This document shows, piece by piece, positions 1 through 5,928 of a stretch of 64,000 nucleotides of DNA (positions are counted from its first letter, which is position 1; the number at the start of each line of letters is the position of its first letter). This stretch comes from Phytoactinopolyspora alkaliphila. Lineage in GTDB: Bacteria > Actinomycetota > Actinomycetes > Jiangellales > Jiangellaceae. A program made the translations under genes and the position numbers. The notes beneath the pieces are model-generated. The model saw only the letters and a program-made list of their open reading frames with translations, ran no database searches and was not told the DNA's origin. The stretch spans positions 413,023 through 477,022 of the forward strand of contig NZ_JAAGOB010000003.1 in the NCBI RefSeq assembly GCF_010550695.1, written 5' to 3'.

Positions 1-149
1 GGCCACGCACACTCCAGACGGAGCCGCTTCAAGCGGCAGCGACGTGGCTGGAGGACTTCCGCAGCTTGTGGGAGGAGCGCTTTCAAGGGCTCGACACCGT
101 GCTGGACGAACTCATGGCAGCCGCCGAACAGGAGAGAGACGATGAATGA
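1..149 (+). CDS. ArsR-family regulator, C-terminal fragment
   Basis: Only the last 48 residues are in the window; the frame is open from base 3 and stops at TGA 147-149. The visible peptide includes AATWLEDFRSLWEERFQGLD, which resembles the C-terminal helix following the winged helix in ArsR-type repressors that travel with SRPBCC proteins. The next gene starts inside its stop region (ATG at 142, 8-base overlap), so the two are translationally coupled. That pairing of an ArsR regulator with an SRPBCC-domain gene is common in actinomycetes and supports the call. The DNA-binding part is outside the window, so the family is inferred from the tail and context only. Confidence 0.6.
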   Translation, partial: PRTLQTEPLQAAATWLEDFRSLWEERFQGLDTVLDELMAAAEQERDDE

Positions 150-1227
150 GATCGCTGAACGGTATCGCCGCCGGGCGGCGGCCTTCGAACGTAAGATCGC
201 CGCCGTACGGCCGCATCAATGGTCGAATCAGTCGCCCTGCGAGCACTGGGACGCCAGGGCGGTGGTCGGGCACATCATCGACATGCACGGCGCGATGCTG
301 CGTCCGCTGGGTCGCGAGCTTCGGCCGGCGCCGTCGCTGGACGACGATCCGCTGGGCGCCTTCTTCTCGGCTCGGGCCGATGTCGAGGAGATTCTTGACG
401 ACACCCGGCTCGCCCGGGCCGAATGCGACACACCCACCGGCCGGATCACCACCGAGCAGCACATCGACCAGGTTGTCAGTGACGATCTCGTGATCCACGG
501 CTGGGATCTTGCCCGGGCCACTCGCCAGGACGACACCATGGAAGACGAGGATGTGGAGCGGATGTGGGCACGCAGCACGACGGTCCCGGCCGGCGTCGTA
601 GAGCAATTGCGCACCCCCGAAGCATTCGGTCCCGGCATCGAGGTCTTGGGCCCGGAGGTCGCGGTGCCCGACGACGCGCCCCTGCATGACAGGCTGCTCG
701 GATTCTTCGGTCGTGACCCGGGCTGGAGCGCTGACGCGCACGACTACCCTGGCACGACGGTGACTACGCCCACCGACACCGAGATCGTGATGACCCGCTG
801 GTTCGCCGCGCCGCCGGCGCTCGTCTTCTCCGCGTGGACCGAACCGGCACTGCTGAAGCGCTGGTACGGCGCCCGGGGCTGGCACATCGTGGAATGCCGC
901 GTCGACCTTCGGGTGGGTGGCCGCTGGCGGTTCACCTGGCACGGTCCCGACGACGAGCGGATGAGCGCAGGCGGCATGTACCAGGAGATCGCGGCGCCGG
1001 AACGGCTCGTCTACAGCGAGGAGTTCGACGACCACTGGTACCCGGGGGAGTCCGTGGTGGTCCATGTGCTCACCGGCCACCGAGGCGGCACGGCCCTGAC
1101 CACAACGCTGCGATATTCGACGCGAGACGTCCGTGATCTGGTGCTCAGCTCCGCGATGGAGCGCGGCGTCGAGGAGGGCTACCAGCGCCTCGACGACATG
1201 CTGATCGCCGTGGCCGGTGAGGAGTGA
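142..1227 (+). CDS. Fused maleylpyruvate-isomerase-type (TIGR03086-like) and SRPBCC/AHSA1 protein
   Basis: The 361-residue product joins two domains. Residues 1 to about 190 resemble the mycothiol-dependent maleylpyruvate isomerase/DinB-like four-helix family (TIGR03086), with the signature region SPCEHWDARAVVGHIIDMHG and the later VSDDLVIHGWDLARAT. Residues about 215-355 are an SRPBCC domain of the AHSA1 type, recognisable from FAAPPALVFSAWTEPALLKRW and VGGRWRFTW. AHSA1-type proteins bind small hydrophobic ligands; the first domain usually coordinates a metal and may use mycothiol. The enzyme activity is unknown. It overlaps the ArsR fragment upstream and is followed one base later by an AlkD-like gene, so an operon is likely. 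Each domain normally exists as a separate protein, which makes the fusion notable. Confidence 0.8.
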   Translation: MNEIAERYRRRAAAFERKIAAVRPHQWSNQSPCEHWDARAVVGHIIDMHGAMLRPLGRELRPAPSLDDDPLGAFFSARADVEEILDDTRLARAECDTPTGRITTEQHIDQVVSDDLVIHGWDLARATRQDDTMEDEDVERMWARSTTVPAGVVEQLRTPEAFGPGIEVLGPEVAVPDDAPLHDRLLGFFGRDPGWSADAHDYPGTTVTTPTDTEIVMTRWFAAPPALVFSAWTEPALLKRWYGARGWHIVECRVDLRVGGRWRFTWHGPDDERMSAGGMYQEIAAPERLVYSEEFDDHWYPGESVVVHVLTGHRGGTALTTTLRYSTRDVRDLVLSSAMERGVEEGYQRLDDMLIAVAGEE

Positions 1228-1228
1228 T

Positions 1229-1957
1229 ATGGCCGCGGACATCGGCGCACCGGTCTTCATCGAGCGGCTGAAGGCCCATCAATCGGCCGAAGAGCTCGCC
1301 AAGATTCAGCGCTACTTCAAGACTGGGCCGGGCGAGTACGGCGAGGGCGACGTCTTCCTCGGCGTGCGCATGGGTCAGGTCTTCGCGCTCGCGAAGGAGT
1401 TCATCGAGATGCCCCCGGAGGAGCTCGAGCACCTCCTCGACAGTCCGCTGCACGAGGTCAGGGCGGGTGCGATGAGCATCATGGACAAGCAGGCGCGGAG
1501 AAAACGGACCACGGAGAGCCGTCGCAAGGACCTCTACGAGCTGTATTTGCGCAGACACGACCGGATCAACAACTGGGACCTGGTTGACCTGGGCGCGCCG
1601 TTCGTGATCGGCGGTTACCTGTTCGACAAGCCACGCGGCGTCCTCGCCGAACTGGCGCGCTCCGGTGTCCTGTGGGAGCGACGCACGGCCATAGTGAGCA
1701 CGTCGTACTTCATCAGGCAGGACGACCTGGACGACACGTTCGCGATCGCCGAGATGCTGCTCGCGGATGATCACGATCTGATTCACAAAGCGACCGGTGG
1801 CTGGCTCCGGGCAGCCGGAGCGAAAGACCGCTCCCGGCTGCTGCGTTTCCTGGACGAGCATGCCCGGAGGATGCCGCGCACCATGGTGCGATACGCCGTC
1901 GAGCGCTTGGACGCGGACCAGCGTCGTGCGTACATGGAGGCGGCTGAACGTGGGTGA
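1229..1957 (+). CDS. AlkD-like DNA alkylation repair protein
   Basis: The 242-residue protein resembles the HEAT-repeat DNA glycosylases of the AlkC/AlkD superfamily, which excise positively charged N3/N7-alkylated bases. Family-typical stretches are RYFKTGPGEYGEGDVFLGVR near the N-terminus, the NNWDLVDLGAP segment in the middle (residues about 110-120, containing the conserved W-D pair used in AlkD for catalysis) and KATGGWLRAAG near residue 190. ATG 1229 is preferred over GTG 1217 because GAGGAG at 1219-1224 lies just upstream; this start is one base after the stop of the previous gene. Length matches AlkD (about 230 residues). Biological substrate is inferred from family. Confidence 0.85.
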   Translation: MAADIGAPVFIERLKAHQSAEELAKIQRYFKTGPGEYGEGDVFLGVRMGQVFALAKEFIEMPPEELEHLLDSPLHEVRAGAMSIMDKQARRKRTTESRRKDLYELYLRRHDRINNWDLVDLGAPFVIGGYLFDKPRGVLAELARSGVLWERRTAIVSTSYFIRQDDLDDTFAIAEMLLADDHDLIHKATGGWLRAAGAKDRSRLLRFLDEHARRMPRTMVRYAVERLDADQRRAYMEAAERG

Positions 1958-2241
1958 ACGTGGGGGAGCGCCGCGGCGCCTCGTTCCACGCCGAGAAGGT
2001 GGTAAGCTCGACACAGCGGTGAGGTGCAAATAACGATTTGTGTCGCCCATGCTGGCGGAAGTCGAATCGCGTTGTACTATTGCCGCGGTCGCAGTCTTTG
2101 TGTTCGTGTTGGATGCACGCTCGCATGGAATGATGTTGCGGGCGCGTCGTATACCTTCAGGTTTCTGGAGAGGTCGCGTCTAGACCGACCGAGGGCACTG
2201 CACGGTGTGGTGTCCTGTTTTCCAGCCCTGTAAGGAGTATC
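1958..2241 (+). promoter_or_regulatory. Long upstream region of the cold-shock gene
   Basis: This 284-base gap separates the AlkD-like gene from cspA. It is less GC-rich than the coding DNA around it and ends with a strong ribosome binding site, AAGGAG at 2232-2237, five bases before the ATG. Cold-shock genes often carry long structured 5' leaders, so part of this may be transcribed, but I could not pick a convincing -10/-35 pair and do not assign a transcription start. Confidence 0.4.
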
Positions 2242-2442
2242 ATGACTCAGGGAACTGTCAAGTGGTTCAACTCGGAAAAGGGCTTTGGTTTCATTGCCCG
2301 CGAGGACGGACCGGACGTGTTCGTTCACTACTCGGAGATCTCCGGCGACGGTTACCGTAGCCTCGAGGAGAACCAGGCCGTGGAGTTCGAGGTGACCCAG
2401 GGCGCCAAGGGCCCCCAGGCCACCAACGTTCGCGCTGTCTGA
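2242..2442 (+). CDS. cspA: CspA-family cold-shock protein
   Basis: A 66-residue single-domain OB-fold protein of standard CspA length. It carries RNP1 as KGFGFIAR (residues 14-21) and RNP2 as VFVHYSEI (residues 28-35), the two aromatic-rich motifs that bind single-stranded RNA and DNA. It probably acts as an RNA chaperone or transcription antiterminator; whether it is cold-induced or constitutive cannot be told. It stands alone, with AAGGAG just upstream and a strong hairpin terminator 40 bases after the stop codon, so it is a monocistronic unit. The symbol is used in the family sense; several paralogues are usual in actinomycetes. Confidence 0.95.
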   Translation: MTQGTVKWFNSEKGFGFIAREDGPDVFVHYSEISGDGYRSLEENQAVEFEVTQGAKGPQATNVRAV

Positions 2443-2819
2443 ACTTCCGGGCGAGTACCACTTGCCTGACTGAGGTCTCAGCGATGGGCCGGCACCGCAA
2501 GGTGCCGGCCCATCGGCGTTTCACGGATCGCAAGCGCAACACACCAAGCCCGGCGACGCGTCGCTAGCGGGCGACGCGTGGGATGAGCAGCTGAGCTCCT
2601 GCCAGCTGAGTACTGTGGCCGGTGAGTATCGTGCCGGATACGGCCGGTACGGACAGTGCCTTGCCGGAGAGCATTGAGCAGGTGAGCACGTCGCATGTGG
2701 TCAACGCGCAGGTGGAGACTGTGCAGGCGAATGCCGTGCAGGCGACATCTGCCGGCCTGACGCCGTGCAGCTCGGCTGGGCGGAAAGCTGCCGTAGCCGG
2801 TGAAGGCAGGAGACCACAG
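2443..2819. other. Intergenic region between cspA and photolyase
   Basis: Apart from the terminator at 2482-2515 I see no gene here. The frame of the downstream photolyase stays open back to 2622, which would add 66 residues, but that extension has no similarity to the photolyase family and has biased, repetitive composition (several GTGCAGGCG-like steps at 2700-2745). I treat it as non-coding leader or promoter DNA. Confidence 0.5.
2482..2515 (+). terminator. Hairpin terminator after cspA
   Basis: A perfect 15-base-pair stem (2482-2496 with 2501-2515) closed by the tetraloop GCAA follows cspA. There is no clear T-run, as is usual in high-GC actinomycetes. Position and strength make it the likely transcript end of cspA. 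Confidence 0.8.
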
Positions 2820-4148
2820 ATGACGGACATAGATACCGACAGGACGGCCGTCGTCCTGCTTAACCGCGATCTGCGCGTCCATGATCACCCCGCCCTCGCA
2901 GCGGCGTGCTCTCACGCGGACGCCGTGGTGCCGCTATTCGTCCTGGACGACGCGATTCTGAGCCGAGGCTTCGCCGCGCCGAATCGACTGGTGTTCCTGG
3001 CCAAGGCGTTGGAAGACCTGCGTGCGCTCCTCCGCGAGCGTGGTGGCGACCTGGTGATCCGGCGTGGAGACATCGTGACCGAGACGATGCGCATGGTCCG
3101 GGAGACCTCGGCGACGGCCGTGGTGTGCAGTGCCGACGTGAGCGCCTACGCCCGTCGGCGGGAACAGCGGCTGGCGGCGGCGTGCGGTACTGAGAACGTC
3201 GCGTTCCGCACCTATCCGGGCGTCACGGTCGTGCCCCCAGGTGACATTCGCCCGGCTGGAGGAGACCACTATCGTGTCTTCACCCCGTACTGGCGAGCCT
3301 GGGAGGCTGGTTCGTGGCGTCCGATACTCGCGGCGCCACGCCAGATCCGCATGCCACCGGGAATGACGGCGGGCGAGCTTCCCGGACGCGAGTTGGCGGG
3401 CGAGGGGCCCGTGTCGCCGTCGTTGCCCGCCGGCGGAGAGACTGAGGCCCGCAAGCTCCTTGCTGCCGCCGTACGTAAACGCGCGGACTGGGAGCCGGAC
3501 CACGACGACCTGGCCGGCGATCACACGACGAGGCTCAGCCCCTATCTGCATTTTGGCTGCGTTTCCGCTCGTGAGGTCGCGGAGCGGCTGCGCGATCATG
3601 CGCCCGGTGTGGTGCGCCAGCTCGCTTGGCGGGACTTTCACCATCAGGTCACGGCGGCGTTCCCGGATATCGCCCGTCGCGACTACCGCGCTCGCGACCA
3701 GGCATGGCGCGACGACCCGCACGCCGCGGAGATGTGGCGACGCGGGCAGACCGGCGTGCCTGTGGTCGATGCCGGCATGCGTCAGCTCCTTGCCGAAGGC
3801 TGGATGCATAATCGAGCGCGGCTGATCACCGCGTCGTTCCTGACCAGGAACCTCAAGGTTCACTGGCGAGTGGGAGCCGATCACTTCTTCCGTTGGCTCT
3901 GCGACGGCGACATCGCGAACAATGCCGGGAACTGGCAGTGGGTTGCCGGTACGGGAAACGACACCAGGCCTAACCGGGTCCTCAATCCGCTGCGGCAAGC
4001 CCGCAGGTTCGATCCCGATGGCGTCTACGTGCGCCGGCACGTTCCTGAACTGGCAGAGGTGCAAGGTGCCGCCGTGCACACCCCGTGGCTTCTACCTGAG
4101 AACGTGCGCCAAGCGCTGGACTATCCGCCGCCCTTGATCGACATGTGA
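2820..4148 (+). CDS. phr: Deoxyribodipyrimidine photolyase (class I CPD type)
   Basis: The 442-residue enzyme uses light and FADH- to split UV-induced pyrimidine dimers. The N-terminal antenna domain begins VVLLNRDLRVHDHPAL (residues about 10-25). The C-terminal FAD domain shows the family core WMHNRARLITASFLTRNLKV, then WLCDGDIANNAGNWQWVAGTG and the N-D-TRPNRVLNP segment, where the adenine of FAD and the lesion bind. ATG 2820 was chosen because GGCAGGAG lies about 8-14 bases upstream and the resulting length fits the family; an in-frame extension to 2622 is not conserved. It may be a dimer photolyase or a photolyase-like cryptochrome, but the intact FAD and lesion motifs favour repair. It is followed after 98 bases by a P450 gene. 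Confidence 0.9.
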   Translation: MTDIDTDRTAVVLLNRDLRVHDHPALAAACSHADAVVPLFVLDDAILSRGFAAPNRLVFLAKALEDLRALLRERGGDLVIRRGDIVTETMRMVRETSATAVVCSADVSAYARRREQRLAAACGTENVAFRTYPGVTVVPPGDIRPAGGDHYRVFTPYWRAWEAGSWRPILAAPRQIRMPPGMTAGELPGRELAGEGPVSPSLPAGGETEARKLLAAAVRKRADWEPDHDDLAGDHTTRLSPYLHFGCVSAREVAERLRDHAPGVVRQLAWRDFHHQVTAAFPDIARRDYRARDQAWRDDPHAAEMWRRGQTGVPVVDAGMRQLLAEGWMHNRARLITASFLTRNLKVHWRVGADHFFRWLCDGDIANNAGNWQWVAGTGNDTRPNRVLNPLRQARRFDPDGVYVRRHVPELAEVQGAAVHTPWLLPENVRQALDYPPPLIDM

Positions 4149-4246
4149 GCGCGGCATATATCGGCATGCGGGCATGACCGCCTTGGAACGTGGGTATGTG
4201 GCCGCGCATGCGTATGATCCCCGCGGGAAAAGTCCACGAGCACAGC

Positions 4247-5497
4247 ATGCCGCACGATCCGGCTCCAGACTCGTCTCTCTCGCTCCTCCGTGAGGGATAC
4301 AGCTTCCTGCCGCGACGATTTGAACGCTACCAAAGCGACATCTTCGGCGCACGGCTCCTCGGCCGGCAGGCTATCTGCATGCGCGGCGCCGACGCGGGGC
4401 ACCTCTTCTACGACACCACCCGGTTCGAGCGTAGCGGTGCCGTACCGGGGTTCGTGCTCAAGACCGTGTTCGGCGAAGGCGGCGTTCAAGGCCTCGACGA
4501 CGCCGCACATCGGCATCGCAAAGCGATGTTCATGGCGGTGATGACGCCGGAGTCGATCGACGACCTTGTCGCCCGCACGACATCGCTGTGGCGCGCAGCG
4601 TTGCCGAAGTGGGAATCCCGCGGCCGCATGGTGCTGTTTGACGAGGCGGCGCAGGTGCTGTGCCAAGCGGGATGTGACTGGGCCGGCGTTGCCCTACCCG
4701 CGGGAGATCGTCGTCGTCGGGCCGAAGACCTGATCGCCGCGGTCGATGGGTTCGGTGCCCTTGGCTGGCGACACTGGCGTGGGAGGTTGGGAAGGCGCCG
4801 GTCCGAGGCGTGGCTCGAGGACGTCGTCGCTGATGTCAGGGCTGGACGGCTGGAGACCCCGGACGATCGCGCGTTACACATCGTGGCCTTCCACCGGGAC
4901 CACGATGGGGAGCTGCTCAGTGAGCGCACTGCCGCCGTCGAATTGCTCAACATGGTGCGGCCGTTCGTCGCCGTGTCGTGGTTCATCGCATTCATGGCCC
5001 TCGCGATGCACGATCATCCGGGCTGGAAAGCGCGCCTTCGCACCGGCGACGATGCTGATGCCGACATGTTCGTCCACGAGGTCCGCCGCTTCTATCCCTT
5101 CGCGCCGATGCTCGGCGCTCGGGTCCGGGAGGACTTCGACTGGAACGGTCACCACTTTCAGCGCGGCACACTCGTGATCTTGGACGTCTTCGGCACCCAT
5201 CGCGACGGCAGGATGTGGCCTTCTCCTGGCGAGTTCGTTCCCGACCGGTTCCGGGACCGGGACCCCGAGGGCTTTGATTTCATACCGCAAGGCGGTGGCG
5301 ACCCGGATCTGGGCCATCGCTGCGCCGGCGAGCACTTGACCATCGCCACCATGCGTAAGATCGCACGCATCCTGTCCGCCGAGATGACCTACCAGGTGCC
5401 CGATCAGGACCTGCGGCTGAGCTTGCGAAGGATGCCCGCCAAGCCGCCATCGGGTATCGAGCTCGAACACGTCCGGCAAACGCGGCCCGCCATGTGA
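4247..5497 (+). CDS. CYP152-family cytochrome P450 fatty-acid peroxygenase
   Basis: The 416-residue P450 resembles the H2O2-using fatty-acid hydroxylases of the CYP152 family (Bacillus P450-BSbeta, CypC). The heme ligand is Cys359 in QGGGDPDLGHRCAGE. The I-helix has Arg238-Pro239 (NMVRPFVAVSW) in place of the usual acid-alcohol pair; in CYP152 that Arg binds the fatty-acid carboxylate, which acts as the general acid-base. Gln81 lies at the position that is Gln in hydroxylating members and His in the decarboxylase OleT, so hydroxylation is expected. Aligned from memory to P450-BSbeta, these three sites share a constant offset of four, which supports ATG 4247 although in-frame starts at 4190, 4208 and 4214 exist. 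No redox partner gene is nearby, as expected for a peroxygenase. Confidence 0.88.
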   Translation: MPHDPAPDSSLSLLREGYSFLPRRFERYQSDIFGARLLGRQAICMRGADAGHLFYDTTRFERSGAVPGFVLKTVFGEGGVQGLDDAAHRHRKAMFMAVMTPESIDDLVARTTSLWRAALPKWESRGRMVLFDEAAQVLCQAGCDWAGVALPAGDRRRRAEDLIAAVDGFGALGWRHWRGRLGRRRSEAWLEDVVADVRAGRLETPDDRALHIVAFHRDHDGELLSERTAAVELLNMVRPFVAVSWFIAFMALAMHDHPGWKARLRTGDDADADMFVHEVRRFYPFAPMLGARVREDFDWNGHHFQRGTLVILDVFGTHRDGRMWPSPGEFVPDRFRDRDPEGFDFIPQGGGDPDLGHRCAGEHLTIATMRKIARILSAEMTYQVPDQDLRLSLRRMPAKPPSGIELEHVRQTRPAM

Positions 5498-5724
5498 ATG
5501 CGCCGTGGGCGGTCTGGTGTCGAAAGGCCGGGCTTCGATTTCTTGCTCGTGAGGTCAGGTCAGGTTGCGGTCCAGCCCGCGATCGGTTCTGTGCCGGGGC
5601 TCAACCGGAAGAGCTCGATGGCGGGCTAGACGCTTGGGATAGACCTGGTCCTTTGCGTGAGAGGTCTGCTGCCGCATCTGTTATCCAGGCGAATGACTCC
5701 CAGGGGAGGCAAAGCTCCCGTTCC

Positions 5725-5776
5725 CGTTGCGTCCTGCAGAGTGAGCGCCAGGGGGCTCGATGTGCAGGACGCAACG
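5725..5776. repeat. Perfect 14-bp inverted repeat (stem-loop)
   Basis: CGTTGCGTCCTGCA (5725-5738) is repeated exactly inverted at 5763-5776, with a 24-base loop. It may terminate the P450 transcript, which ends 230 bases earlier, or be a protein binding site. A smaller hairpin sits immediately upstream at 5704-5719. Confidence 0.75.
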
Positions 5777-5795
5777 AACCGCAAACGCGTCGGCC

Positions 5796-5824
5796 TTGAA
5801 TCGAACAAGCGTTCTAACTATGAT
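5796..5824 (+). promoter_or_regulatory. Promoter with embedded LexA/SOS box
   Basis: A sigma70-type promoter TTGAAT (5796-5801), 17-base spacer, TATGAT (5819-5824) encloses TCGAACAAGCGTTCTA at 5801-5816. The actinobacterial LexA consensus is TCGAAC-N4-GTTCGA, so there is a single mismatch. LexA bound here would block RNA polymerase directly. The gene downstream belongs to the 13E12/DUF222-HNH family, members of which are known LexA targets in mycobacteria. Confidence 0.8.
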
Positions 5825-5928
5825 GATATTAGTTGATCTAGTTGCCTCTCGGTTAGCTATATCTACGTTTTTCAAGGCCTGTCGGCGTGAACTAACGCTT
5901 GACGGTATGCGGTTGGAGGGAGCTAGGC

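Larger units (their letters stand above)
5498..5928. other. Structured intergenic region upstream of the DUF222/HNH gene
   Basis: This 431-base gap has no convincing gene. It contains a small hairpin (GGGAG 5704-5708 with CTCCC 5715-5719), a large perfect inverted repeat (5725-5738 with 5763-5776), and then an AT-rich promoter with a LexA-type box at 5796-5824. A reading frame of 101 codons (5494-5799) crosses the hairpins but has no recognisable protein features and I reject it. Confidence 0.6.

Noticed and set aside
2622..2819. 66-residue N-terminal extension of the photolyase
   Set aside because: The sequence before residue 67 is repetitive and unlike photolyases; GGCAGGAG before ATG 2820 and family length favour the shorter form.
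5494..5799. 101-codon open frame after the P450 gene
   Set aside because: It runs through two hairpins and the -35 region of the SOS promoter, has no ribosome binding site of note and no protein features.
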